A stretch of DNA of 64,000 nucleotides from Streptomyces hyderabadensis (GCF_020404845.1 NZ_JAIOJZ010000004.1:165990-229989); one strand, 5' to 3'; positions 54,850-63,635 are shown, counted from the stretch's first letter. The notes: generated from the sequence alone by a model not told the origin. Numbers and translations are program-made.

Positions 54850-54910
54850 CGTCCTCGCCCGCCCTCGTTTTCCGCGCGGTCATCCGCACGCCCGTCGTAA
54901 CCTGGCAATC

Positions 54911-55171
54911 ATGAAACAGTGCACGCACGCCGACGCGCTGCCGCACCCGGAACCGGAGCCGTGCGGCGAGACCTGTCCGGAGTGCCTGGCCGAGGGCACG
55001 GATCCGGTGCAGCTGAGGCTGTGCCTCAGCTGCGGTCATGTCGGCTGCTGCGACTCCTCGCCGAAGCAGCACGCGACGGCGCACCACAAGGAGACCGGTC
55101 ACCCGGTGATGCGGACCTTCGAGCCCGGTGAGAGCTGGCGCTGGTGCTTCGTCGATCACGTCCTCGTGTGA
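54911..55171 (+). CDS. UBP-type zinc finger protein
   Basis: 86 aa. It is a stand-alone Zf-UBP domain: Cys/His ligands in CTHADALPHPEPEPCGETCPEC, LCLSCGHVGCCDSS and HATAHHKETGHPV. Such proteins are widespread in actinobacteria, although the domain is best known from eukaryotic ubiquitin hydrolases; the bacterial function is unknown. It lies between the antiporter and the sigma-factor locus. Confidence 0.92.
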   Translation: MKQCTHADALPHPEPEPCGETCPECLAEGTDPVQLRLCLSCGHVGCCDSSPKQHATAHHKETGHPVMRTFEPGESWRWCFVDHVLV

Positions 55172-55370
55172 CCTCTGCCCGGGACGGTTCGACCGTCTGA
55201 CGCCTGGGTACGTCAACCCGGCGCGCGCTCTTCCGATTTGGGCCCGCCGACCCCCTAGCCACTGTGCGTGTTCGCGTGTTTACTATGAGTGACAGCACGG
55301 GGTTGGGGTCTCGGGGACAGGAAACTTCGGGGCGCGATAACGTCACCGCTGAACCACGTATCGCGTTGAC

Positions 55371-55388
55371 CCGAGGGTCGTCCCTCGG
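55371..55388 (+). promoter_or_regulatory. Leader stem-loop before the anti-sigma gene
   Basis: CCGAGGG-TCGT-CCCTCGG, a perfect 7-bp stem that ends 23 bp before the GGAGG of the next gene. It could be a leader regulatory hairpin or part of an operator. TTGACC overlaps its left side. Confidence 0.35.
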
Positions 55389-55421
55389 CCCTGTAACGCT
55401 TGTACCACCTTGGAGGTGAGG

Positions 55422-55835
55422 GTGTCCCAGATCGCAGGCGAGCCCGCGACCCAGGACTTCGTCGAAGTCCGGCTGCCGGCCGCGGGTGCCTACCTGTCGG
55501 TGCTGCGTACGGCGACGGCCGGCCTCGCAGCTCGTTTGGACTTCACCCTCGACGAGATCGAGGACCTGCGCATCGCAGTCGACGAGGCCTGCGCGATCCT
55601 GCTCCAGCAGGCCGTGCCCGGCTCGGTGCTCAGTTGCGTCTTCCGCCTCGTCGACGACTCGCTCGAGGTCACCGTCTCGGCGCCGACCACGGACGGCCAC
55701 GCCCCCTCGCGGGACACCTTCGCCTGGACGGTGCTCTCCGCTCTCGCGGGCAAGGTCTCCTCCGCCGTGGACGAGGACAAAACCGTTTCGATCAGCCTCT
55801 ACAAACAGCGCGGCGCGGGACCCGGGCCGACGTGA
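55422..55835 (+). CDS. Anti-sigma factor, RsbW-like serine kinase fold (SigH antagonist)
   Basis: 137 aa from GTG 55422, with GGAGG 5 bp upstream. The fold is a HATPase_c_2 anti-sigma kinase: DEIEDLRIAVDEACAILLQ carries the N-box-like helix, while the G1/G2 boxes are less clear. It overlaps the sigma gene by 4 bp (GTGA). It should bind and hold the SigB-like factor downstream until stress. From memory, the S. coelicolor counterpart is the SigH antagonist. Confidence 0.88.
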   Translation: MSQIAGEPATQDFVEVRLPAAGAYLSVLRTATAGLAARLDFTLDEIEDLRIAVDEACAILLQQAVPGSVLSCVFRLVDDSLEVTVSAPTTDGHAPSRDTFAWTVLSALAGKVSSAVDEDKTVSISLYKQRGAGPGPT

Positions 55836-56917
55836 GGGACGGGGACGGGCCGGTGCGGGACGAAGAGCGCGGGACACGGGAGCTGCCGGCCGAGGGCACA
55901 CGTTCTCCGAACGAGGCGCGGCGCACGGCGGACAGCATCGACGGCATCCCCGAGCAGGCCCGGCCGCATCCGGAGGACGAGACCTCGCCCGAGGCCGTCG
56001 TTCCGGGCGACGGGCAGCGGACCGGGGACACCCCCGTCCGGCCCGTCCGAGCGGAGGCGAGGGCTCGGGAAAGGGCAACGGGCGGGACGATGAGCGAGCA
56101 CGAGCGACACTCCGAGGGCCACCTGCCGGGCGCGCGGGGCGCGCAGGGCACACGGCACGACCCGCAGGACCGCAGCGGTGCGCGCCTCCTGTTCGCCGAG
56201 CTGCGCACGCTGGCGAAGGACAGCCCGGAGTACGCGGAGCTGCGCAATCGGCTGGTCCGCATGCACCTGCCGCTGGTCGAGCACCTCGCGCGGCGCTTCC
56301 GCAACCGCGGCGAGCCGCTGGACGACCTCACCCAGGTCGCCACCATCGGACTGATCAAGTCGGTGGACCGCTTCGACCCGGACCGCGGGGTGGAGTTCTC
56401 CACCTACGCGACCCCTACGGTCGTCGGCGAGATCAAGCGGCACTTCCGCGACAAGGGCTGGGCGGTGCGCGTCCCGCGGCGGCTCCAGGAGCTGCGGCTG
56501 GCCCTGACCACGGCCACCGCGGAGCTGTCCCAGCTGCACGGCCGCTCCCCCACGGTCCACGAGCTCGCCGAGAAGCTGTCGATCTCGGAGGAGGAGGTCC
56601 TGGAGGGCCTGGAGTCGGCCAACGCCTACTCCACCCTGTCCCTGGACGTCCCGGACACCGACGACGAGTCCCCGGCGGTCGCCGACACCCTCGGCGCCGA
56701 GGACGAGGCCCTCGAAGGGGTCGAGTACCGGGAGTCGCTCAAGCCGCTCCTCGAAGACCTGCCTCCGCGCGAGAAGCGCATCCTGCTCCTGCGCTTCTTC
56801 GGCAACATGACCCAGTCCCAGATCGCCCAAGAGGTCGGGATCTCCCAGATGCACGTCTCCCGACTCCTCGCCCGCACGCTGGCACAGCTGCGGGAGAAGC
56901 TGCTGGTCGAGGAGTAG
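55832..56917 (+). CDS. sigH: SigB/SigF/SigG-type stress sigma factor, SigH-like
   Basis: 361 aa from GTG 55832, coupled to the anti-sigma gene; ATG 56091 is an internal start that would drop ~86 residues. Region 2 has RRFRNRGEPLDDLTQVATIGLIKSVDRFD and ATPTVVGEIKRHFRDKGW; region 3 has RSPTVHELAEKLSISEEEV; region 4 has REKRILLLRFFGNMTQSQIAQEVGISQMHVSRLL. The N-terminal ~100 residues are acidic and disordered, longer than usual. The S. coelicolor SigH exists in several lengths, so an alternative start or processing is plausible. Confidence 0.92.
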   Translation: MRDGDGPVRDEERGTRELPAEGTRSPNEARRTADSIDGIPEQARPHPEDETSPEAVVPGDGQRTGDTPVRPVRAEARARERATGGTMSEHERHSEGHLPGARGAQGTRHDPQDRSGARLLFAELRTLAKDSPEYAELRNRLVRMHLPLVEHLARRFRNRGEPLDDLTQVATIGLIKSVDRFDPDRGVEFSTYATPTVVGEIKRHFRDKGWAVRVPRRLQELRLALTTATAELSQLHGRSPTVHELAEKLSISEEEVLEGLESANAYSTLSLDVPDTDDESPAVADTLGAEDEALEGVEYRESLKPLLEDLPPREKRILLLRFFGNMTQSQIAQEVGISQMHVSRLLARTLAQLREKLLVEE

Positions 56918-56958
56918 CCGCCGGGGCGCCCGGGCGGCGTCGCCGGGCCGCCCCCGGG

Positions 56959-57420
56959 CTACTTCCTGGCGCTGCCGGGCCCCCGGATCCCCAGGGCCTG
57001 GGTGGTCGACGGGTTGACGAGCAGCACCAGCGCGGTGACGGCCACGACTCCGAGCACGATGCCCGCCGGGACGGCCAGGCTGTCGGCCCGCACCATGTTG
57101 TAGGCGACGGGCAGCGCCAGGATCTGCGTGATCACGGCGGGTCCCCGGCTCCAGCCCTTCCGGCCGATCAGTCCGCGGGCGGCGAGCAGCGGCAGCAGGG
57201 CGAGCACGATCAGGGTGACGCCGCCGGTTACGGCCGCGGTCCGGTCGTCGGGGTGCCCGGTGAGGCCCTCCACGAGCATCCAGACGCCGCCGGCGACGAG
57301 CGCCAGCCCCTCCAGCGCGGCGAGCACGGCCGCGGCGGTCAGCCGCCCGGGGCGGGGGCCCGCCTCCTCGGCGTCGGCGGCTGCGGAGGCGGGGGTGGTG
57401 GGGGTCTGCTCACTGCTCAC
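56959..57420 (-). CDS. Small integral membrane protein
   Basis: 153 aa. Four hydrophobic segments: AAAVLAALEGLALVAGGVWML, VTGGVTLIVLALLPLLAA, GPAVITQILALPVAYNM and AGIVLGVVAVTALVLLV. A disordered acidic N terminus and a short basic tail flank them. It is conserved in Streptomyces to my recollection; no function is known. It is convergent with sigH. Confidence 0.8.
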   Translation of the reverse strand: MSSEQTPTTPASAAADAEEAGPRPGRLTAAAVLAALEGLALVAGGVWMLVEGLTGHPDDRTAAVTGGVTLIVLALLPLLAARGLIGRKGWSRGPAVITQILALPVAYNMVRADSLAVPAGIVLGVVAVTALVLLVNPSTTQALGIRGPGSARK

Positions 57421-57547
57421 CCCTGAAGGGTAGCCCTCGGCGTGTGCGCGCCCGTCCGGGTGTCGGGCGTATCACGCGCGGGGTGTGCCGGTGGGGATCT
57501 TCACCTCGGTCTGGGCCGAGTACCGCCCAGTAGGTACCCTGCACACC

Positions 57548-58516
57548 ATGCGTGCACTTCTCGTGGTCAATCCGGCGGCAACCACCACGAGCGCGCGCAC
57601 GCGCGACGTGCTGATCCACGCACTCGCGAGCGAGATGAAGCTCGAAGCGGTCACCACCGAGTACCGCGGCCACGCGCGCGACCTCGGCCGGCAGGCGGCG
57701 CAGAGCGACGACATCGACCTGGTGGTCGCCCTCGGCGGCGACGGCACGGTGAACGAGGTCGTCAACGGTCTGCTGCACGCGGGCCCCGACCCCGAGCACC
57801 TGCCCGGTCTCGCCGTGGTTCCCGGCGGTTCCACCAACGTCTTCGCCCGCGCCCTCGGCCTGCCCAACCACGCGGTGGAGGCCACCGGCGCCCTGCTGGA
57901 CGCCCTGCGCGAGGGCAGCGAGCGGACCGTCGGCCTGGGTCTGGCGTCGGGCACGCCCGGCTCCGAGGACGAGGCGGTTCCGGCGCGCTGGTTCACCTTC
58001 AACGCCGGTCTCGGGTTCGACGCCGGCGTGGTCGGCCGTGTCGAGCAGCACCGCGAGCGCGGCAAGAAGTCGACGCACGCGCTCTACGTCCGCCAGGTGG
58101 TGCGCCAGCTCATCGGCGAGCCGCACCGCCGCAGCGGGACGATCACCCTGGAGCGCGCCGGCGAGGACCCGGTCACCGATCTGGTGCTGTCCATAGTTTC
58201 GAACACCTGTCCCTGGACGTTCCTCGGCAATCGTCCGATCTACGCCTCGCCCGAGGCGTCGTTCGACACCGCGCTCGACGTCTTCGGCCTCAGCCGGCTG
58301 TCGACGGCCGCGGTTGCCCGGTATGGCACCCAGTTGCTCACTTCGTCCCCCGAGCGCGGACCGCGCGGTCGGCACGCGGTCTCCCTGCACGATCTGACCG
58401 ACTTCACCTTGCATTCGAAGGTGCCTCTGCCCCTTCAGATGGACGGTGACCACCTGGGGTTGCGCACCAGCGTGACGTTCACAGGCGTACGCCGTGCACT
58501 GCGTGTGATTGTGTGA
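57548..58516 (+). CDS. Diacylglycerol kinase family lipid kinase
   Basis: 322 aa. DAGK catalytic signatures: VVNPAA, LVVALGGDGTVNEVVNGL, VVPGGSTNVFARALGLP and FNAGLGFDAGVV. It phosphorylates a membrane lipid such as diacylglycerol. ATG 57548 is the start of the conserved MRALLVVNPAA. There is no clear ribosome site and a TAGGTAC-like -10 lies 12 bp upstream, so a leaderless transcript is possible. Confidence 0.92.
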   Translation: MRALLVVNPAATTTSARTRDVLIHALASEMKLEAVTTEYRGHARDLGRQAAQSDDIDLVVALGGDGTVNEVVNGLLHAGPDPEHLPGLAVVPGGSTNVFARALGLPNHAVEATGALLDALREGSERTVGLGLASGTPGSEDEAVPARWFTFNAGLGFDAGVVGRVEQHRERGKKSTHALYVRQVVRQLIGEPHRRSGTITLERAGEDPVTDLVLSIVSNTCPWTFLGNRPIYASPEASFDTALDVFGLSRLSTAAVARYGTQLLTSSPERGPRGRHAVSLHDLTDFTLHSKVPLPLQMDGDHLGLRTSVTFTGVRRALRVIV

Positions 58517-58836
58517 GCAGAAGGGGCGAAAGTCCTTTCACTCGAACGTTTAGACCAGGGTCCACCCCATGGAAGTACGGCTGTGACCTAGTCGACACCG
58601 AAGAATCAAAAAAAACTTTCCGGAAGGGGTTGTATCCGCCGCCGAGGTTTGCGAGTCTCTTCTTGGCGATCGGGACAGCCCGCAGGACCGGCATCCACAG
58701 ATCACCGGAACCCCTCTTCAAACCACAGGACCACGCCAGGGAACCTGGCGGTAGGCCCTTCCCTTGTTGAGGGATTCGTGAAAGCGTTCACATTCACAAG
58801 CATCCCAGCATGTAATACCAAGGAGAGGTAGCAGCC
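58517..58836 (+). promoter_or_regulatory. Upstream region of wblE
   Basis: 320 bp without a gene. It contains an A-tract (near 58611) and the GGAAGGGGTTG element at 58622, and ends in AAGGAGAGG before the wblE ATG. This is probably the promoter and a long leader; exact elements are not assigned. Confidence 0.35.
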
Positions 58837-59094
58837 ATGGACTGGCGTCACCGCGCCGTTTGCCGCGAGGAAGACCCCGAGCTCTTCTTCCCCATCGGCA
58901 ACACCGGTCCCGCGCTGCTGCAGATCGAGGAAGCCAAGGCCGTCTGCCGTCGCTGCCCCGTCATGGAGCAGTGCCTGCAGTGGGCGCTCGAGTCCGGCCA
59001 GGACTCCGGCGTCTGGGGTGGTCTCAGCGAGGACGAGCGCCGCGCAATGAAGCGCCGTGCCGCCCGCAACCGGGCTCGTCAGGCCTCCGCCTGA
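58837..59094 (+). CDS. wblE: WhiB-family Fe-S regulator WblE
   Basis: 85 aa. Four cluster cysteines: C9, C37, C40 and C46 (AVCREED, AVCRRCPVMEQC), then the turn GVWGGLSEDERRAMKRR and a basic tail. This matches WblE/WhiB1 in length and sequence. Such proteins bind a 4Fe-4S cluster and the principal sigma factor. The PdtaS-like kinase is the next gene, convergent, the same neighbourhood as whiB1 in mycobacteria (memory). ATG 58837 has AAGGAGAGG upstream. Confidence 0.95.
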   Translation: MDWRHRAVCREEDPELFFPIGNTGPALLQIEEAKAVCRRCPVMEQCLQWALESGQDSGVWGGLSEDERRAMKRRAARNRARQASA

Positions 59095-59217
59095 CAACCC
59101 ACCCCTACTGACAGCCTCAGCTTGGCGGCGCGTACAGCGAGTACGCATCCCCCGCTCCCGAGCCGCAGCGCGCAGTACCCCCGATGCGCATCGGACGATG
59201 TAGCGCACGAGCACTGG

Positions 59218-59247
59218 CCTCGGACCTTCACCGGTCCGGGGCTTTTT
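59218..59247 (+). terminator. Rho-independent terminator after wblE
   Basis: A 9-bp stem (CCTCGGACC / GGTCCGGGG, one G-T pair) with a 6-nt loop, followed by C and five T. It lies about 120 bp after wblE and 34 bp past the end of the convergent kinase gene. Confidence 0.85.
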
Positions 59248-59280
59248 GCTGTGCCCGCGTCCCGGTCCGACCGGCCGCCG

Positions 59281-60756
59281 TTACTTCTCGGCGGGCACCG
59301 GGATGTCGAGGATCACCCGGGTCCCGCGCTCCGGGGCGGGGACCATGTCGAAGGCGCCGCCCAGCTCGCCCTCCACCAGGGTGCGGACGATCTGCAGACC
59401 GAGATTGCCGGAGCGGTGCGGGTCGAAGTCCTCGGGCAGGCCGACGCCGTCGTCCTGGACGGTGACCAGCAGCCGGGCCTCCTTCGTCGTACCGCCGCGG
59501 ACCGCGGAGACCTCGACCGTGCCGGTGTCGCCGTCCCGGAAACCGTGTTCCAGGGCGTTCTGCAGCACCTCGGTCAGAACCATGGAGAGCGGGGTGGCCA
59601 CCTCGGCGTCGAGGATGCCGAAGCGTCCGGTGCGGCGGCCGGTGACCTTGCCCGGCGAGATCTCCGCCACCATCGCCAGCACACGGTCGGCGATCTCGTC
59701 GAACTCCACGCGCTCGTCCAGGTTCTGGGAGAGCGTCTCGTGCACGATCGCGATCGAGCCCACCCGGCGCACGGCCTCCTCCAGCGCCTCCCGGCCCCGG
59801 TCGGACTCGATGCGCCGGGCCTGCAGGCGCAACAGGGCCGCCACCGTCTGGAGGTTGTTCTTCACCCGGTGGTGGATCTCCCGGATGGTGGCGTCCTTGG
59901 TGATCAATTCGCGTTCACGGCGGCGCAGTTCCGTCACGTCCCGCAGGAGCACCAGCGAACCGATGCGGGTGCCCTTGGGTTTGAGCGGGATGGCGCGGAA
60001 CTGGATCACCCCGTCGTGCGCCTCGATCTCGAACTCGCGGGGCGCCCAGCCGCTGGCGACCTTGGCCAGCGCCTCGTCCACCGGGCCGCGGGAGGGGGCG
60101 AGTTCGGCGGTGGTGCGGCCGAGGTGATGGCCCACCAGGTCGGCGGCGAGCCCCATGCGGTGGTAGGCCGACAGGGCGTTCGGGGAGGCGTACTGGACGA
60201 TGCCGTCCCCGTCGACCCGGATCAGGCCGTCGCCGACGCGGGGCGAGGCGTCCATGTCGACCTGCTGGTTCTCGAACGGGAAGGCGCCGGCCGCGATCAT
60301 CTGGGCGAGGTCCGAGGCGCTCTGCAGGTAGGTCAGCTCCAGGCGGCTCGGGGTTCGCACGGTGAGCAGGTTGGTGTTGCGGGCGATGACGCCCAGCACG
60401 CGTCCCTGGCGGCGTACGGGGATGGACTCGACGCGGACCGGGACCTCCTCGCGCCACTCGGGGTCGCCCTCGCGCACGATGCGGCCCTCGTCCAGGGCGG
60501 CGTCCAGCATGGGGCGCCGGCCGCGCGGGACGAGGTGGCCCACCATGTCGTCCTGGTACGAGGTGGGTCCCGTGTTGGGCCGCATCTGGGCGACGGAGAC
60601 GTAGCGCGTGCCGTCCCGGGTGGGGACCCACAGGACCAGGTCGGCGAAGGAGAGGTCGGACAGCAGCTGCCACTCCGAGACCAGCAGATGGAGCCACTCG
60701 AGGTCGGAGTCGTCGAGCGCGGTGTGCTGGCGTACGAGTTCGTTCATGGAGGGCAC
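59281..60756 (-). CDS. PdtaS-like sensor histidine kinase (GAF-PAS-HisKA_2-HATPase)
   Basis: 491 aa from GTG 60756; ATG 60747 is also possible. An N-terminal GAF-like domain (LSDLSFADLVLWVPTRDG) is followed by a PAS domain (DGLIRVDGDGIVQYASPNALS), a HisKA_2 dimerisation helix with phospho-His in TIREIHHRVKNNLQTVAALL, and a HATPase (LTEVLQNALEHGF, DDGVGLPEDFD, GNLGLQIVRTL). No membrane segments. Its partner in mycobacteria is the ANTAR response regulator PdtaR; none is encoded here. Confidence 0.93.
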   Translation of the reverse strand: MPSMNELVRQHTALDDSDLEWLHLLVSEWQLLSDLSFADLVLWVPTRDGTRYVSVAQMRPNTGPTSYQDDMVGHLVPRGRRPMLDAALDEGRIVREGDPEWREEVPVRVESIPVRRQGRVLGVIARNTNLLTVRTPSRLELTYLQSASDLAQMIAAGAFPFENQQVDMDASPRVGDGLIRVDGDGIVQYASPNALSAYHRMGLAADLVGHHLGRTTAELAPSRGPVDEALAKVASGWAPREFEIEAHDGVIQFRAIPLKPKGTRIGSLVLLRDVTELRRRERELITKDATIREIHHRVKNNLQTVAALLRLQARRIESDRGREALEEAVRRVGSIAIVHETLSQNLDERVEFDEIADRVLAMVAEISPGKVTGRRTGRFGILDAEVATPLSMVLTEVLQNALEHGFRDGDTGTVEVSAVRGGTTKEARLLVTVQDDGVGLPEDFDPHRSGNLGLQIVRTLVEGELGGAFDMVPAPERGTRVILDIPVPAEK

Positions 60757-61182
60757 GGGGCTGAGCGTACCTGGCGGTACGGACGGCGATCGAAACCAGC
60801 CACAGTCCACTGCTCCCCCGCCCCCGGGCTCGGCCCGCAGGGCCCCGGAAACACCCGCGGGCCGCGGCGCCTGAGAGGGACCCTCAACCCTCCCGGCACC
60901 GCAGCCCGGAGCAACATCGGCCGTGGGGTGTGCGGTCCCGGTCGGCCGAAGGATGAGGAGCCGGGGCAGTCAGGGCAGAGAGCCCGGTTCCTCGGTCCGT
61001 CCTCCTGTGCGGGGAGGACGGAAGCCTGACGATCACTGTGCGCGAGCGGCACCGTCGGTGCCTCGGTGCCATTGTGGACTAGACCACTAACCGTGTCCAT
61101 GCGGTGGACGTCGTTTGTTGTCGGTGGTTTCTGTCGGCCGCACCACCGCGTGGCCGGCCGCCAGAAGCGTAACCCTGTTGGC
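60757..61182. other. Gene-free region with DasR-like site
   Basis: About 425 bp. Only spurious short frames are seen. It contains GTGGACTAGACCAC at 61074-61087, which resembles a DasR dre palindrome (TGGTCTAGACCA) with one mismatch. The tail of the TetR gene begins at 61183. Confidence 0.5.
61074..61087. promoter_or_regulatory. DasR-box-like palindrome
   Basis: GTGGACTAGACCAC; the dre consensus core is TGGTCTAGACCA. No gene starts within 300 bp downstream on the plus strand; nagB is 1.7 kb away beyond the TetR/SDR pair. It could be a former nagB control site or act on an unannotated transcript. Confidence 0.45.
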
Positions 61183-61827
61183 TCAGCCTCGGGGCCAGAC
61201 CGCCAGGGCAATTTCCGCGAGTGCCTCCAGCTCCGCCCGGCTCGCGCCGTCGCGCGCCTGCTGGGACATGCCCTGGATCATCGCGCCGGTGTACCGGGCG
61301 AGGGCGGCGGCGTCGGTGTCCGGCGGCAGGACGCCGTCCGCCACGTCGGCCCCGATCCGGCGCTCGATGGCGGCGATGTTGGCGTTGCGCCGCTCCCGCA
61401 GGGACTCCTCGACCTCGGCCGTCGAGCAGTTGGCGGCCGCGTGGATGACGAGGCAGCCGTGCGGCCGCCCGGGGGCCGTGTACTCGACGGCGGCCTCGCG
61501 CAGCATCCTCTCTATGCCCGCGCGCGCGGTCGGCTCCTCGGCGAGGGCACGGTCGCCGAAGGAGCCGTAGCGCGCTCCGTACTCCTGGACGACCTCCTCG
61601 AAGAGCGAGCGCTTGTCGCCGAAGGCGGCGTAGAGGCTCGGGGCGCCGATGTCCATGACCCGGGTCAGGTCGGAGACGGACGTGGCCTCGTAACCGTGCT
61701 CCCAGAACGCCAGCAGCGCGGCCTCCAGCGCCGTCGCCCGGTCGAAGGAGCGCGGGCGGCCGCGGGTCCTGGCCGCGCTGCTCCGCGCCGACGCCCGGGG
61801 CCGTTCACTCTTCTCGCCGCTCACCAT
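61183..61827 (-). CDS. TetR family regulator
   Basis: 214 aa. HTH: FDRATALEAALLAFWEHGYEATSVSDLTRVM, then DIGAPSLYAAFGDKRSLFEEV. The effector domain has Cys in PHGCLVIHAAANCS. ATG 61827 was chosen because a TATAAA -10 at 61843-61838 would put the transcript start next to it; ATG 61836 is possible. It is divergent from the SDR gene with twin operators between, so it probably represses both. Confidence 0.9.
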   Translation of the reverse strand: MVSGEKSERPRASARSSAARTRGRPRSFDRATALEAALLAFWEHGYEATSVSDLTRVMDIGAPSLYAAFGDKRSLFEEVVQEYGARYGSFGDRALAEEPTARAGIERMLREAAVEYTAPGRPHGCLVIHAAANCSTAEVEESLRERRNANIAAIERRIGADVADGVLPPDTDAAALARYTGAMIQGMSQQARDGASRAELEALAEIALAVWPRG

Positions 61828-61840
61828 GGAGTGCATTTTA

Positions 61841-61901
61841 TAGCGGCCACTAGAAAAGTCGCGCGGGGCTGCGGTACGGTCATTTCTGTAGCGACCACTA
61901 G
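61841..61901. promoter_or_regulatory. Twin TetR operators in the TetR/SDR divergent promoter
   Basis: TAGCGGCCACTAG at 61841-61853 and TAGCGACCACTAG at 61889-61901. The two 13-mers differ at one base and each is close to palindromic. They lie 10-50 bp before the two gene starts. Likely binding sites for the adjacent TetR protein. Confidence 0.75.
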
Positions 61902-61923
61902 TGAAATCGAAGGGGGCGCCGAC

Positions 61924-62676
61924 ATGGGCGTGCTTACGGGCAGGACGGCACTCGTCACGGGGGCGAGCAGGGGGATCGGGCGGGGCATCGCGGAGCGGCT
62001 GGGCCGGGACGGCGCCCGCGTCGCGGTGCACTACGGGACGAACGAGGCGGCGGCCAAGGAGACGGCCGTCGCGATCGAGGCCGGGGGCGGTTCCGCCTTC
62101 ACGATCAGGGCCGACCTGACCGCTCCGGGTGCCGCCGAGACGCTGTGGGAGGAGTTCGACAGACACGCCGACGGCCTGGACGTCCTGGTGAACAACGCCG
62201 GGATCGGCAGCACGCGCCCCATAGGGGAGATAGGGGAGGCGGAGTACGACGCGGTCTTCACGGTCAACGTGAAGGCACCGTTCTTCATCCTCAAGCACGG
62301 CATGGGGCGCCTGCGCGACGGCGGCCGGGTCGTCAACATCTCGTCCGGCCTGGCCCGCACGGCGGTGATGCCGGACAACATGGCGTACGCGATGACGAAG
62401 GGCGCGCTGGACGTGTTCTCCCGCGACCTGTCCAAGGTGCTGGGCGCCCGCGGCATCACGGTGAATTCGGTGGCCCCCGGCATCATCGACACGGACAACA
62501 CGGCCGAGCTGCTGCACGGGAGCGCGGACGGCTGGGAGCGGGCCGCGGCGCTCTCCGCCCTGGGCGGGGTGGGGACGGCGGCCGAGGTGGCCGACGTGGT
62601 CGCGTTCCTCGCCTCGCACGGGGGCCGTTGGGTCACGGGCAGTTGGGTGGACGCCACGGGAGGTTCACTGACCTGA
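61924..62676 (+). CDS. SDR family oxidoreductase
   Basis: 250 aa. Nucleotide motif TGASRGIGRGIAE, NNAG in VLVNNAGIG, catalytic Ser in VVNISSGLA and Y-x3-K in AYAMTKGALD. It is a classical short-chain dehydrogenase; NADP(H) is suggested by TGASRGIG and downstream basic residues. It is paired with the divergent TetR gene, as in many drug- or metabolite-induced units. Confidence 0.92.
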   Translation: MGVLTGRTALVTGASRGIGRGIAERLGRDGARVAVHYGTNEAAAKETAVAIEAGGGSAFTIRADLTAPGAAETLWEEFDRHADGLDVLVNNAGIGSTRPIGEIGEAEYDAVFTVNVKAPFFILKHGMGRLRDGGRVVNISSGLARTAVMPDNMAYAMTKGALDVFSRDLSKVLGARGITVNSVAPGIIDTDNTAELLHGSADGWERAAALSALGGVGTAAEVADVVAFLASHGGRWVTGSWVDATGGSLT

Positions 62677-62743
62677 CACCGCCCCCGGCACACCGCCACT
62701 CGTCCGACCGTTTCGACGCGACCGCGCGGCTCCGCTCTGTTAG

Positions 62744-62759
62744 ATTGGTCTAAACCACA
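62744..62759. promoter_or_regulatory. DasR box (dre) upstream of nagB
   Basis: ATTGGTCTAAACCACA matches the dre consensus A-(C/T)-TGGTCTA-(G/A)-ACCA, 51 bp before the nagB GTG. DasR, the GntR-type regulator of aminosugar use, represses nagB in S. coelicolor through a similar box. Confidence 0.85.
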
Positions 62760-62810
62760 TAGCCAGTCCCGGGCCCCGGGTGAGTCCTCTCTTCGAAACG
62801 GCAGGCCAGC

Positions 62811-63596
62811 GTGGAAGTTGTCATCGTTCCCGATGCCAAGGCGGGCGGCGAGCTCATAGCCGAAGCCATGGCTCAGCTGCTCCGGCGCAAGCCCGACGCC
62901 CTGCTCGGGGTGGCCACCGGCTCGACGCCGCTGCCCGTGTACGAGGCGCTGGCGGCCAAGGTGCGCTCGGGTGCCGTGGACACCGCGCGAGCACGGATCG
63001 CCCAGCTCGACGAGTACGTGGGGCTGCCCGCGGAGCACCCCGAGTCGTACCGCTCGGTGCTGCGGCGCGAGGTGCTGGAACCGCTGGGCATCGGCATGGA
63101 CGCGTTCATGGGTCCCGACGGGACGGCCGCGGACGTGCAGGGCGCGTGCGAGGCCTACGACCGGGCGCTCGGCGGCGCCGGCGGGGTCGACCTGCAGTTG
63201 CTGGGCATCGGCACCGACGGGCACATCGGCTTCAACGAGCCGTGCTCCTCGCTCGCCTCGCGGACGCGGATCAAGACCCTGACCGAGCAGACCCGGGTCG
63301 ACAACGCGCGCTTCTTCGACGGCGACATCGAGCAGGTGCCGCACCACGTGATCACCCAGGGCATCGGCACCATCCTGGAGGCCCGGCACGTGGTGCTGCT
63401 CGCCACCGGCGAGGGCAAGGCCGACGCGGTCGCCGCGAGCGTCGAGGGCCCGGTCGCGGCCGTGTGCCCGGCCTCCGCGCTGCAGTTGCACCCGCACGCC
63501 ACGGTCGTCGTCGACGAGGCCGCCGCGTCCAAGCTGAAGCTCGCCGACTACTTCCGGCACACCTACGCGCACAAGCCGGACTGGCAGGGCATCTGA
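62811..63596 (+). CDS. nagB: NagB: glucosamine-6-phosphate deaminase
   Basis: 261 aa, GTG start. Converts glucosamine-6-phosphate to fructose-6-phosphate and ammonia. Signature residues: LGVATGSTPLPVYEAL, LDEYVGLPAEHPESYR, LLGIGTDGHIGFNEP and VPHHVITQGIGTIL. Length is normal. It is the key step in N-acetylglucosamine use and sets the level of the DasR inducer. A DasR box lies just upstream. Confidence 0.97.
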   Translation: MEVVIVPDAKAGGELIAEAMAQLLRRKPDALLGVATGSTPLPVYEALAAKVRSGAVDTARARIAQLDEYVGLPAEHPESYRSVLRREVLEPLGIGMDAFMGPDGTAADVQGACEAYDRALGGAGGVDLQLLGIGTDGHIGFNEPCSSLASRTRIKTLTEQTRVDNARFFDGDIEQVPHHVITQGIGTILEARHVVLLATGEGKADAVAASVEGPVAAVCPASALQLHPHATVVVDEAAASKLKLADYFRHTYAHKPDWQGI

Positions 63597-63602
63597 CCGG
63601 TC

Positions 63603-63624
63603 CCGCCCCGGGCCCCCGGGGCGG
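63603..63624 (+). terminator. GC-rich hairpin after nagB
   Basis: Arms CCGCCCCGGG / CCCGGGGCGG with a very short loop, 7 bp after the stop. Confidence 0.6.
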
Positions 63625-63635
63625 AAACCCATGCG

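Noticed and set aside
60884..61072. 62-codon minus-strand frame upstream of the histidine kinase
   Set aside because: Arg/Pro-rich noise, no ribosome site, no recognised family.
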